Shown here: positions 1 through 8,268 of the stretch, piece by piece
Layout of the letters: every line of letters begins with the position of its first letter
Numbering within the stretch: the first letter of the stretch is position 1
From: Gammaproteobacteria bacterium
GTDB taxonomy: Bacteria > Pseudomonadota > Gammaproteobacteria > GCA-001735895
DNA: 64,000 bases
Direction of reading: 5' to 3'
Assembly (NCBI GenBank): GCA_024225395.1
Contig: JAAEMR010000193.1
Span: 58,713-122,712, forward strand
Position numbers and translations under genes: made by a program
Notes under the pieces: model-generated
The model's database searches: none
The model's input: the letters and a program-made list of their open reading frames with translations, nothing else
What the model was told of the DNA's origin: nothing

Positions 1-1
1 G

Positions 2-520
2 CAGCTTAATTTTTCACGCCAGCTAGCGATTGTACTCGCCAGCATTGGCATCCTGTGGTTGATCATTAGACTTGGTTATTTACCCTGGATCTCCTTATCA
101 CTTGCCCTGAGTTTTGGTTTATACGGACTGGCCAGAAAACAACTGCCTGTTGATACCTTAACGGGCCTGTCCATAGAAACCGGCATCATGTTGCCATTTG
201 CATTGAGTTACTGGGCTTACCTGCTGTGGCAACAGGATTCATTGTTTTATATCGCTGGCAGTGATCTCACCTTACTGTTCATGGTGAGCGGTGTTGTAAC
301 AGCCCTGCCATTATTACTTTTTGCATCGGCGACTAAAAAACTGAGTTTAAGTGCTATTGGATTTATGATGTACATAAATCCTACGCTACAGTTTCTTATT
401 GCTGTTTTTATTTTGCAAGAGTCCTTCGATAGCGACCAGTTAATTGGTTTTATTTTTATCTGGTGTGCGTTGCTGGTTTTTACGTTTGGGTCGTTGAAAA
501 AACAGGCTTCAACAGAATGA
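2..520 (+). CDS. rarD: EamA-family transporter RarD, C-terminal part (gene cut by window edge)
   Basis: The frame is open from the window edge, so the start lies outside. What remains is about 172 residues with five to six hydrophobic segments, matching the second half of the ten-helix RarD branch of the drug/metabolite transporter superfamily, an inner-membrane protein of unsettled substrate. RarD-like stretches include SLALSFGLYGLARK, PLLLFASATKKLSLSAIG and MYINPTLQFLIAV. The stop is two bases from the 3' end of the convergent thioredoxin-like gene, and I see no terminator between them. The family call is secure; the substrate is unknown. Confidence 0.85.
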   Translation, partial: QLNFSRQLAIVLASIGILWLIIRLGYLPWISLSLALSFGLYGLARKQLPVDTLTGLSIETGIMLPFALSYWAYLLWQQDSLFYIAGSDLTLLFMVSGVVTALPLLLFASATKKLSLSAIGFMMYINPTLQFLIAVFILQESFDSDQLIGFIFIWCALLVFTFGSLKKQASTE

Positions 521-522
521 GC

Positions 523-1575
523 TTAAAGATCTATAGATGTATAACGACGCCACTGTTGAAAAGTATCAAACTCTTTATACCCATTATTCAGAATATAACT
601 CAGCATGCTGCGCATACGATAGAGTTTAACTACCGAATCGATACGTAAAACTTCATTACCCTGCTCATCAAAAAAGACTGTCGTCGGCATGTAATGTATG
701 TTCAGCTGGTCAGCCCAATCTTTAGCCGACATTTTTTTGCCTTTCGGCGTGAGAACCGGGGTATCAGACCAGGCATCGAGTTGACGTAATTCGAAACCTT
801 TTAATAATTGTTTGGTTTCATCATTATTTAAAGGTTCGGAATGCAACTGATCACAGGCATGACATTGCTGTTGCTCGAAAATAACCGCGAGTGGTTTATT
901 GCTTGCGGCAGCACGTCTGTCTAAAACGATGGGGCCGTTAAAAAATTGCTCATGTTCATTCAAATCTTCTATGTCAAAGCGTGGAGGAGGGTCCGCACGT
1001 TCCAGATAATCGCGAAACTGTTCAGTTTTATAAAAGTCTTCCACGATATATTTCATCACCGCCTGAAATCGATAAGGCTTGTAATAACCACGCATCTTAA
1101 AGGCAGTTTTACCCGTTTCATCGAAGAAAATAAGTGAAGGCGTGAAATTTGTATTTTGTTGAATAGCCAGATCACGCTCGGTGATTTCAGTGCCATCAAA
1201 TAAAGTGATCCTGCGACTGCCCCAGATATCCAGTGAAATAATGTCGTAGTGTTCACGAACATATTTCACTATATCGGGTTTGGTCAAATTGATTTCCATC
1301 AGCGCTTTACAGTAAGCGCAATGCTCCTGACCAAAATATAGTGCTATACCCTGTTTTCCGCCGGCAATAGCATCAACCAGGTCTTCACGTAAATCTAAAA
1401 AAGATTCCTTAAACCATTCGGGGTGTATTATTTCACGTGCAACCGGGGCGTCATTAAACCCCAGCTCAAAGGCTTCTTCAAAACTGACTTCTTTGTCAGC
1501 CAGCAAGGTACCGGTAGTGCTTTGAAAACCCACTACAAAGAGAGTAAATAGAAATGACCAGCGAGTTATTTGCAT
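523..1575 (-). CDS. Secreted protein with two thioredoxin-like domains
   Basis: This 350-residue protein starts with a signal-peptide-like segment (residues 1-26, ending TGTLLADK). Two thioredoxin-fold domains follow. The first has a CAYC motif at Cys86/Cys89 and a likely cis-proline in FTPSLIFFDE near residue 146. The second has CHAC at Cys238/Cys241 and the matching YMPTTVFFDE. Both resemble the SoxW/thioredoxin_2 type of periplasmic thiol-disulfide protein. The duplicated domain, with different CxxC dipeptides, suggests two sites of different redox potential in one chain; that is inference. It stands alone, convergent with rarD, so its partner cannot be read from context. Confidence 0.8.
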   Translation of the reverse strand: MQITRWSFLFTLFVVGFQSTTGTLLADKEVSFEEAFELGFNDAPVAREIIHPEWFKESFLDLREDLVDAIAGGKQGIALYFGQEHCAYCKALMEINLTKPDIVKYVREHYDIISLDIWGSRRITLFDGTEITERDLAIQQNTNFTPSLIFFDETGKTAFKMRGYYKPYRFQAVMKYIVEDFYKTEQFRDYLERADPPPRFDIEDLNEHEQFFNGPIVLDRRAAASNKPLAVIFEQQQCHACDQLHSEPLNNDETKQLLKGFELRQLDAWSDTPVLTPKGKKMSAKDWADQLNIHYMPTTVFFDEQGNEVLRIDSVVKLYRMRSMLSYILNNGYKEFDTFQQWRRYTSIDL

Positions 1576-1714
1576 ATAAAGAGCTTATTGTTTCCAGCAT
1601 CATGCCTTAAGCCCGTTATGGAGTCTATAATTCAGGTCAAGCTTGAGCTGATTTATAGTTGTGTAGCAATTAGCGTCTTTTTTAGCCGTTGGTCACCAAC
1701 CGGTAACAAGCCTG

Positions 1715-2134
1715 TTATTGAACCAGAAAATTAGAAAACAGGATTTCTTCAATATCTGTGTTATTGGTCATCTGCTCGATCATATCGCGAATTTCTACGG
1801 TTGCCAGTTTACGAATTTCTTCTCTTTTGGCAGGCGTTTTCATATCAACAACGTTTTGCTCACTGAGCAATAAAATCAATTTATGCCGTATGGCTGGAAT
1901 ATGCGCTTCAATAGCTTCTTTTGCTGCTTCACTTTTTACCAGTACATCAGCTTTTATCTGTAAAAAAACATGTCGATTTGCATTCGTTGACAGATTCAGA
2001 ATCATCGGTTTTTTACCCAATGATATGTAACTCGGTTTCTCTTTCGGGGCTTCTTCTTCATCTGCAGCGAATACTGCCGTGTTGAAGCAAAATAAAAAAA
2101 GACTTAAAAATACGCTATAACTTTTGAATGACAT
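1715..2134 (-). CDS. Orphan FliL-like periplasmic protein
   Basis: The C-terminal 100 residues match the FliL domain: a beta-rich start (ISLGKKPMILNLST), then HVFLQIKADVLV, a helix with HIPAIRHKLILLLSEQ and the terminal IEEILFSNFLVQ. FliL normally sits beside the flagellar stator and is anchored by one transmembrane helix. Here the N-terminus looks like a cleavable signal peptide (hydrophobic residues 6-22, then AVFAADEEE), not an internal anchor, and there is no flagellar gene nearby. It is divergent from the BolA-family gene. It may be a specialised FliL paralogue; the family assignment is good, the role open. Confidence 0.75.
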   Translation of the reverse strand: MSFKSYSVFLSLFLFCFNTAVFAADEEEAPKEKPSYISLGKKPMILNLSTNANRHVFLQIKADVLVKSEAAKEAIEAHIPAIRHKLILLLSEQNVVDMKTPAKREEIRKLATVEIRDMIEQMTNNTDIEEILFSNFLVQ

Positions 2135-2193
2135 GGTTTTTTCCTGCTCAGTTGTACTATTATTATGGCCTATTTTCAGAGAAATTCAGATTT

Positions 2194-2424
2194 ATGACTC
2201 CACAGGAAATTCAACAGCTCATTGAAGCTAAAATGACTGGTGCTAAAGTTAGTGTCAGTGGCGAAGAAGGGAAATTTACCGCCGAAGTGATCAGTAATCA
2301 GTTCGAAGATCTGATGATCATTAAACGCCACAAACTGGTGTATGCCTGTGTTAAAGATGAAATCACTTCAGGAGCTTTGCATGCACTTACCATCGTCGCA
2401 AAAACACCTGCAGAAGTCGCTTAG
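2194..2424 (+). CDS. ibaG: BolA-family protein IbaG (YrbA-like)
   Basis: A 76-residue BolA-fold protein. The ATG at 2194 gives the typical IbaG N-terminus MTPQEIQQLIEAKM; an upstream in-frame start at 2128 would add 22 atypical residues and run into the divergent FliL-like gene. The core has the beta-strand KFTAEVISNQF, the pair RHKLVYACVKDEI, and the closing SGALHALTIVAKTP that corresponds to the conserved IHALS..T.TP end of the family. BolA proteins bind [2Fe-2S] clusters with monothiol glutaredoxins. IbaG usually sits by mla/murA genes, which are absent here. Confidence 0.85.
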   Translation: MTPQEIQQLIEAKMTGAKVSVSGEEGKFTAEVISNQFEDLMIIKRHKLVYACVKDEITSGALHALTIVAKTPAEVA

Positions 2425-2462
2425 CCTGCATTTCTCACCGGGCGGCAAGATAATCACGTAGA

Positions 2463-2600
2463 ACTCCGGGGTTACAGGGAATTACCTGGAGGAGTGGAAT
2501 AACAGTGCGGATTTCTGACTGACAAATCTGTCAGCAACAGATTTGAACAGTTCTACTGACCCGAAGGGTGGAGGGCAGGATGCCCGGAATACTATAATTT
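2463..2600. other. Hairpin-rich intergenic stretch
   Basis: The gap between ibaG and the diguanylate cyclase gene contains several short perfect inverted repeats. ACTCC/GGAGT (2463-2467 with 2491-2495) encloses CAGG/CCTG (2475-2478 with 2485-2488). CAAATCTGT/ACAGATTTG (2523-2531 with 2537-2545) is a nine-pair stem with a five-base loop. ACCC-GAA-GGGT and GGGCA-GGA-TGCCC follow back to back around 2558-2585. It could be tandem terminators of the two convergent genes, a REP-like element or a structured RNA. No poly-T tail follows any stem, which weakens the terminator reading. Confidence 0.4.
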
Positions 2601-2653
2601 TCTGTAAATTCTAAGAACTGGTGAGGACATGTTAATCCTGTGAAAAATACGGA

Positions 2654-4165
2654 TTAGGCTGATTTCAGAATTAGTTGGTCTCTGCCACTATTTTTAGCTT
2701 CATACAGTGCTTTATCAGCCCGCTCATAAATACTCTCAGCACTATCTTCACTGGTAATTGCGGTAAGACCCGCAGAAAGGCTGATATCGACCCGTTGCTG
2801 TTTAAAGCGGAAGCTGGAAGTGCCCACTGACGAGCGAATTTTCTCTACCAGAGGCTGTGCATTTTGCATCGTGGTTTTGGGCAAGAGTAACACAAACTCT
2901 TCACCACCAATGCGAAACAGAAAGTCTGTCTTACGAATATTTTTAGCCATCATTCTAGCCACTATTTGCAAAGCTTTATCACCTGCATTATGACCAAATT
3001 GATCATTCACAACTTTAAAATGGTCAATATCGAGTATCGCGAAACTAAAAGTTTCGTGATAACGTGACCAACGCGAGATTTCCTGCTCAAGAATTTCATC
3101 ATAAGATAAACGGCTGCGAACACCGGTTAATGCATCGAACATTAACTTCTGACGGTTCTCAGATAACTTTATTTGCAATTCAGAAGATTCCTTTTCCATG
3201 AGTTTTATCTGTTGCTGTAATTCAGAATTGCGCTTTTCCGCTTTTAGATAACGTTCATTATCACGCTGAACAAATGAAGAAACTCCTGTTTTAATCGAAC
3301 CCAGGTGCTCTTTGATACTACTTTTTAGCTTATGAATATCATCTTCCTGAATGACCTGGGTTTGAATACTTTCAACACTTTCTGTCATCAGGCTTTGCAG
3401 ATTAGCAGAATCTTTTCGCCCTTCCAGCGAATCAATTTGCTCATCAGTCAGCACGTTAGAGATATCATTTAGCTGCCGGGTAACATCGACGATCAGGCTT
3501 TCCATTTCAATTTTTTCATGATTGATACCACGGATAATGCTATGAATTTCACTAATTATGTCATCCAGGTAGCTACCCCAGTCGATACACTCAAAGTCTG
3601 AACCCAGTTTTTCCTGAATACCTTCTAGTTGCTTTGAAGTTCCATGAGCCAGCGCAATTTTTTCTGTCAGAGAGATCAGAACCTGCTGTATAGATGATTT
3701 ATCAGAAGGCTCTTGCGGTAGTAGTTCATTAACAATTTCAGCCAGGTTACTCAGGCATTGGTCACTATCCATGCTGCTGATTGAAGCCTTAAAGTTATCT
3801 ATCCGGGCTTTATAGTCTGTATCGAACTGTAGTTGATTGATCAACTGCAACAGGCTGGCATGAAAATCAGCATTGGAACTGCCTGCTTCGAAACACTGAG
3901 CAGGCTGAGTAACATCCATTTTAGCCAATAGCGTTGATAACTCTTCCAGGTTCAATTCCAGGGCAGCATCATTTTTTTTACAGGAATTTTTCTGGATTTT
4001 TTGCAGCAATGTATCCAGTTGATCATTAATACCTTTTGCCGAAATACTGATTCGAGATATCGCTTTACGCAATAATTTTTCCAGTTTATACCAGGTGGTC
4101 TCCATGTCTTCCAGCTGCTGCAAACTATTAAAGTATTTAGCTTTCCAGTCTTTTTTGTCTGCCAC
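2654..4165 (-). CDS. Diguanylate cyclase with long coiled-coil sensor region
   Basis: A 503-residue protein whose last ~165 residues form a complete GGDEF domain, the enzyme that joins two GTP into cyclic-di-GMP. It has the LTGVRSRLSYDEIL start, DIDHFKVVNDQFGH, the active-site RIGGEEF near residue 418 and SAGLTA. An RxxD inhibitory site (RKTD) sits five residues before GGEEF, so product feedback is expected. The N-terminal ~335 residues have no transmembrane helix and are heptad-rich (ERYLKAEKRNSELQQQIK), giving a soluble dimerising region with no recognised sensor. It is monocistronic and divergent from the PfkB kinase gene. Confidence 0.9.
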   Translation of the reverse strand: MADKKDWKAKYFNSLQQLEDMETTWYKLEKLLRKAISRISISAKGINDQLDTLLQKIQKNSCKKNDAALELNLEELSTLLAKMDVTQPAQCFEAGSSNADFHASLLQLINQLQFDTDYKARIDNFKASISSMDSDQCLSNLAEIVNELLPQEPSDKSSIQQVLISLTEKIALAHGTSKQLEGIQEKLGSDFECIDWGSYLDDIISEIHSIIRGINHEKIEMESLIVDVTRQLNDISNVLTDEQIDSLEGRKDSANLQSLMTESVESIQTQVIQEDDIHKLKSSIKEHLGSIKTGVSSFVQRDNERYLKAEKRNSELQQQIKLMEKESSELQIKLSENRQKLMFDALTGVRSRLSYDEILEQEISRWSRYHETFSFAILDIDHFKVVNDQFGHNAGDKALQIVARMMAKNIRKTDFLFRIGGEEFVLLLPKTTMQNAQPLVEKIRSSVGTSSFRFKQQRVDISLSAGLTAITSEDSAESIYERADKALYEAKNSGRDQLILKSA

Positions 4166-4306
4166 GCTTATTTTATCCTGTAACTAGAATTATTATTGAT
4201 GCAACAGCCAATAAGGATTTATTGTGCACTCAGCTATTAGTGTAGAATTTATTTTCTCAGTTTCCAGTGCTTGACGAAAAATAATTTGCATAATGACCTC
4301 GTTCCG

Positions 4307-5170
4307 ATGAAAAAATCACCTATCTTACTAATCGGTAACTGCGTAGTGGATCAGGTATGGGAGCTGGAGTATTTCCCTGACCAGGATGAGGAAATGCGGG
4401 CAATTGCAAAAAACAGGGGTTTGGGTGGCAATGCCTGCAACACTGCACAGATTCTGGCTCAGCTGGAAAACGATGTCGAAATTGTCAGTAGTCTCGCACA
4501 GGATTCAACTTCTGACTGGCTATTACAACAATTATCTGGGCAGGGTATAACGACCTCGCTGTGCATTCAAAAACCGGGTTATAGCAGCGCAGAATCCTCA
4601 ATCTGGATTAATAGTCAGAATGGAAGCCGAACCATTGTGCACCATCGTGATTTACCCGAACTTTCAATTGCTGAACTGTTAAAGATTCCACTGCAGCAAT
4701 ATCAATGGATACATTTTGAAGGTCGAAATATCGAGACATTAGTTGACTATCTTAACAGGGTTGAAAAGCCCGTCTGTCCAGTTTCGCTGGAAATAGAAAA
4801 AGATCGCAAAGGTTTAGAATTATTGCTGCCTTTTGTCGATACCGTTATCGTTTCCAGTGCCTATTTAAACAGTAGACAGATCACTGCTGATCAGTGTTTT
4901 GAGGATTTATCTTACTATAATAACAAACTCAATATTGTCTGCACCCTGGGGTCAGATGGGCTTATTGCTATAGACCAAAACGGAAAGCTCATCACTCTGG
5001 CCGCCGAAAAAGTCGATAAAGTGGTTGACACTATCGGAGCAGGAGACTGTTTTATTGCCGGACTTATCAATCACTTAAACCGGCAGAATGACTTTGAATC
5101 CGCGCTGATTGCAGCCAGTCAATTAGCCGCTCAAAAAATTCAATTCAGAGGCATGAAATTTAATGACTGA
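4307..5170 (+). CDS. PfkB-family sugar or nucleoside kinase
   Basis: About 287 residues from the ATG at 4307 (MKKSPILLIGNCVVDQ); an in-frame TTG at 4271 would add twelve residues without family similarity. Ribokinase/PfkB signatures are visible: the N-terminal GNCVVD strand, the glycine pair region RGLGGNACNTAQILAQL, and the C-terminal active-site loop DTIGAGDCFIAGL carrying the catalytic Asp and anion-hole glycines. The enzyme should phosphorylate a hydroxymethyl group of a sugar or related substrate with ATP. Its end overlaps the Rieske gene by eight bases, so the two are probably translationally coupled. Substrate unknown. Confidence 0.85.
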   Translation: MKKSPILLIGNCVVDQVWELEYFPDQDEEMRAIAKNRGLGGNACNTAQILAQLENDVEIVSSLAQDSTSDWLLQQLSGQGITTSLCIQKPGYSSAESSIWINSQNGSRTIVHHRDLPELSIAELLKIPLQQYQWIHFEGRNIETLVDYLNRVEKPVCPVSLEIEKDRKGLELLLPFVDTVIVSSAYLNSRQITADQCFEDLSYYNNKLNIVCTLGSDGLIAIDQNGKLITLAAEKVDKVVDTIGAGDCFIAGLINHLNRQNDFESALIAASQLAAQKIQFRGMKFND

Positions 5171-5501
5171 TAACATATTCATCTCCAATCAGAGTGATAT
5201 TGATGACCCTGGAAGCAGGGGGTTTAATGTTAAATATCATGGTGTCGATATTAATGGATTTGTGGTGCACAAAGACGGACTGTTTTTTGCTTATAGAAAT
5301 AGCTGTCCGCACACCGGCTCACCACTCGACTGGGTAGAACATCAATTTCTGGATATGGATGGAAGTTTAATTCAATGTGCGGTTCATGATGCACGTTTCA
5401 ATATTGAGAGCGGCCTTTGCCTGGCAGGTCCATGTACAGGAGAATCATTGCAGCGTCTCAATATTATTCAGCAGGATAATCAGCTTTTTATTGAAATTTA
5501 G
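5163..5501 (+). CDS. Rieske [2Fe-2S] ferredoxin-like protein
   Basis: A 112-residue single-domain Rieske protein with no signal peptide, so cytoplasmic. The cluster ligands are visible as CPH in NSCPHTGSPLDW and C-x2-H in QCAVHDARF, with the closing GLCLAGPC. The spacing between the two ligand pairs is longer than in many small Rieske ferredoxins because of an insert around WVEHQFLDMDGS. Such proteins carry electrons to oxygenases or occur as orphan redox or sensor proteins; NirD-like forms are similar. It overlaps the upstream PfkB kinase by eight bases, an uncommon pairing. Family call is firm, partner unknown. Confidence 0.88.
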   Translation: MTDNIFISNQSDIDDPGSRGFNVKYHGVDINGFVVHKDGLFFAYRNSCPHTGSPLDWVEHQFLDMDGSLIQCAVHDARFNIESGLCLAGPCTGESLQRLNIIQQDNQLFIEI

Positions 5502-5502
5502 G

Positions 5503-5876
5503 CTAAATTTTAAAATGACCAACCAGCGCATTTAGCTTGCTTGCGAGCCGATTTAGATCGACGCTAATTTCAGACATATTTTGACTACTGGCAGTCGTTT
5601 CAGCTGTAATTTGCCCCATAGACTGGATATCCGAGGTAATGCTTGAAAGAGACTTCCGGTTTTAGAAAAGTACCCTGAGCATGTTTCTGGCTTTTACCCA
5701 TCACCGTAGCCACTTTACTGGAGCCCAGCGAAGCATTGAGTGATTTCCTTGATTTCTGTTGTGGACTCCTGAGTACCACTGGCCAGGGTTCTCACTTCAT
5801 CAGCCGCCACAGCAAAACCTCTACCCTGCTTCCCGGCACGAACTGCTTCGATAGCAGCAATAAGAGCCAATAAATT
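5503..5876 (-). pseudogene. Methyl-accepting chemotaxis protein, C-terminal remnant
   Basis: Reading the minus strand from 5876 gives the chemoreceptor signalling tip [20 protein letters not shown] followed by [19 protein letters not shown] and TEIKEITQ. The frame then shifts near 5720 (continuing [19 protein letters not shown] in a second frame) and again near 5660, to finish in a third frame as SLSSITSDIQSMGQITAETT and so on to GHFKI-stop at 5503. Upstream of 5876 the similarity ends abruptly, so sensor, HAMP and first methylation helix are missing. At least two frameshifts plus truncation make this a dead gene. Confidence 0.85.
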
Positions 5877-5913
5877 GAAATATATGATGAAAAGCGAGAA
5901 TTAGTATGTATTG

Positions 5914-6288
5914 TTAATTCAATCCATCAAAATCAACAACCTGATGAGGCTGATATTCACGATCAAAAATTAATTCGAATTGAGTACTCTGATCATCAAC
6001 TATAGCTTTAAGCTGTTTAAGATCGGGTAATCTTGTCGCCAGCCAGGCCAGGCACACGGCAGCTTTACTATCTTCCTTATAAAGTATGCTTTCCATAAGA
6101 ATAAGAGACATGTAACGGGCTTTTTGCTCCATACTCGGGTTGTCAATTTTTTCACCCTGCAACTCAAGTCCTCTGGAAAATTTAACATCCATATTGTTTA
6201 GATATTCCTGTTGATTTTCAGGTAGGGTTTTTGATCGATCATACTGTAGCGTCAGTTGATCATTCACTACGATGGCTAATATGTTCAA
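5914..6288 (-). CDS. Hypothetical protein encoded just after rimO
   Basis: A 124-residue soluble protein with no signal peptide, membrane segment or motif I recognise. It is mixed alpha/beta, with a helical middle (QKARYMSLILMESILYKEDS) and one Cys in AAVCLAWLATRLPDL. It starts two bases after the rimO stop on the same strand, so it is very probably the last gene of the ubiC-rimO transcript. Its 3' end faces the chemoreceptor remnant; the deletion that removed most of that gene ended about 40 bases from here. Coding is supported by operon position and normal composition. Confidence 0.6.
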   Translation of the reverse strand: MNILAIVVNDQLTLQYDRSKTLPENQQEYLNNMDVKFSRGLELQGEKIDNPSMEQKARYMSLILMESILYKEDSKAAVCLAWLATRLPDLKQLKAIVDDQSTQFELIFDREYQPHQVVDFDGLN

Positions 6289-6290
6289 AA

Positions 6291-7604
6291 TTATAACTCC
6301 GCAAAAAGGTCGTATTCATCACTGCCTGTAATCGTTACCTGAACAAACTGACCCGTCTGTAACGGCTTATCGGTACGGATAAAAACTACTCCATCAATAT
6401 CCGGTGCATCGGCATAACTACGCCCGGTCCAGCCATCATCATAAGGCTCTTCCAGCAGCACTTGCATGGTTTGACCAACGCGTAAACTAAGTCGGCTAGT
6501 GCTGATGCCCTGTTGATGCAACATAAACCGGTCAAAACGAGCCTGTTTTATTTGTTCATCAATCTGGTCGGGTAATTCATTGGCAGCAGCACCCTCTACC
6601 GGTGAATACATGAAACAACCCACCCGGTCCAACTGAGCTTCAGTCAGAAAATCGAGTAACATCTGAAAGTCTTCTTCTGTTTCTCCCGGAAAGCCGACAA
6701 TAAAGGTACTGCGGATTACCAGTTCGGGGCAAATCTTGCGCCAGCTCTGGATTCTTTCCAGTACTTTCTGCTGGCTACCAGGGCGTTTCATCGCTTTCAA
6801 AATTTTAGGGCTGGCGTGCTGAAAAGGTATATCGAGGTACGGCAAAATCAGTCCATCTGCCATCAGGGGTATAACATTATCAACGTGCGGATAGGGATAG
6901 ACATAGTGCATTCTGACCCACACCCCGAACTGACCCAGCGCACGAGCAAGATCAACAAAGCGGGTTTGTAACGGCTGACCATTCCAGAACCTGGTGGAGT
7001 ACTTTACATCGACGCCATAAGCACTTGTATCCTGAGAGATAACCAGCAACTCTTTAACCCCTGAATTCACCAGATTTTGAGCTTCCTGCATCACATCATC
7101 AATTTGACGACTGACCAGGTCACCACGAAATGACGGAATGATGCAAAATGTGCAACGATGATTGCAGCCTTCAGAAATTTTTAGATAGGCATAATGTTGC
7201 GGCGTCAGCTTGATACCCTGTGCAGGGACCAGATCCATAAAAGGATCATGCCGGGCGGGCAAGTGTTTGTGCACAGCTTGCATCACCTCGGCTGTTGCAT
7301 GCGGCCCCGTCACCGCCAGCAAATTGGGAAAGCTTTCGCTGACCAGTTCTGATTTAGCGCCCAGACAACCGGTTACAATAACTTTACCGTTTTCATGCAG
7401 GGCTTCATCAATGGTTTGCATCGATTCTTCCACGGCAGAGTCAATGAACCCGCAGGTATTGACAATAACCATATCGGCCTGATCATATTCCGGCACGATG
7501 TCATAACCTTCAGCGCGTAGCCGGGTAATTATCTGCTCGGAATCTACTGTCGCCTTGGGGCAGCCCAGGCTGATAAAACCGACCTTGTTTTTATTCTGCG
7601 TCAT
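6291..7604 (-). CDS. rimO: Ribosomal protein S12 methylthiotransferase RimO
   Basis: RimO adds a methylthio group to an aspartate of ribosomal protein uS12 using two [4Fe-4S] clusters and SAM. Domain order is complete: N-terminal UPF0004 domain with cluster cysteines in [17 protein letters not shown] and TGCLGA; radical-SAM domain with CNHRCTFC near residue 150; C-terminal TRAM domain ([20 protein letters not shown]). [11 protein letters not shown] is typical. I chose the ATG at 7604 ([17 protein letters not shown]); an ATG six codons upstream at 7622 is equally in frame. Either start overlaps the end of ubiC, so coupling is likely. Length is normal. Confidence 0.95.
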   Translation of the reverse strand: MTQNKNKVGFISLGCPKATVDSEQIITRLRAEGYDIVPEYDQADMVIVNTCGFIDSAVEESMQTIDEALHENGKVIVTGCLGAKSELVSESFPNLLAVTGPHATAEVMQAVHKHLPARHDPFMDLVPAQGIKLTPQHYAYLKISEGCNHRCTFCIIPSFRGDLVSRQIDDVMQEAQNLVNSGVKELLVISQDTSAYGVDVKYSTRFWNGQPLQTRFVDLARALGQFGVWVRMHYVYPYPHVDNVIPLMADGLILPYLDIPFQHASPKILKAMKRPGSQQKVLERIQSWRKICPELVIRSTFIVGFPGETEEDFQMLLDFLTEAQLDRVGCFMYSPVEGAAANELPDQIDEQIKQARFDRFMLHQQGISTSRLSLRVGQTMQVLLEEPYDDGWTGRSYADAPDIDGVVFIRTDKPLQTGQFVQVTITGSDEYDLFAEL

Positions 7605-8163
7605 TTTGTGATGTTTTGTCATTTAACACGGGTAAAAAAAACTCACTGACCAGCAGTGATTTAGCATCAATCTGGAACAGCGACCTTCGTCCCCAGACTG
7701 CCTCTGCAGATTCCAGCTGACCTGTCATAGCAATATTATAAAGTGTTGACCCTCTGGTTAACTTGCTCCACTCAATCTTACTTCTTTTCAACGTCGGGTT
7801 GGCAAACAGGTATTCTCCCAGTGGTTTATTGCCCAGGTACTGAAGTCGTTGATGTTTGCCCTGTAACGTGGATAGAGGAATTACCGATCTTGCATACACA
7901 CACAGTTGATCTCCACATTTTAGATGAACCTGTCTGAGCAACACTTTTTGCGCCATAGGAATACCTAACAGTTTTGCTTCAGAGTGATCAGGTTTTCCCC
8001 ACTCTTCGGCTAAAACCACGACAGAAAACAACTCCGGACAAAAGTTCTTTAGCCGTTGAGTCAAAGAACCTTCATCAACCAACCAGGATAGAATAGAAGC
8101 ATCTACCTGTCTTTTAAGGGTTTGTGATGGAGAAAACCAACTGGCGGATTGAGGGTGTTTCAA
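7591..8163 (-). CDS. ubiC: Chorismate lyase UbiC
   Basis: A 190-residue member of the chorismate lyase family, which removes pyruvate from chorismate to give 4-hydroxybenzoate, the first committed step of ubiquinone synthesis. Visible hallmarks are the opening [13 protein letters not shown], the substrate arginine in [16 protein letters not shown], the WGRRSLF segment and the closing LLVSEFFLP with the catalytic-site glutamate. It is about 25 residues longer than the E. coli enzyme at the N-terminus. The gene overlaps rimO, and there is no ubiA next to it, unlike in many gammaproteobacteria. Confidence 0.92.
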   Translation of the reverse strand: MKHPQSASWFSPSQTLKRQVDASILSWLVDEGSLTQRLKNFCPELFSVVVLAEEWGKPDHSEAKLLGIPMAQKVLLRQVHLKCGDQLCVYARSVIPLSTLQGKHQRLQYLGNKPLGEYLFANPTLKRSKIEWSKLTRGSTLYNIAMTGQLESAEAVWGRRSLFQIDAKSLLVSEFFLPVLNDKTSQNDAE

Positions 8164-8268
8164 TAGAAGAATCCAGAAAATTGAGCATTATACGCTATCT
8201 TTTGAAAATTCAAATTCTCATCTGGACTGATATTTTTTATAAAGCTGTAAGTATTCAGAGGAAGTCAG

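Noticed and set aside
2128..2193. Upstream in-frame start of the BolA-family gene
   Set aside because: It would add 22 residues absent from the family and overlap the divergent FliL-like gene.
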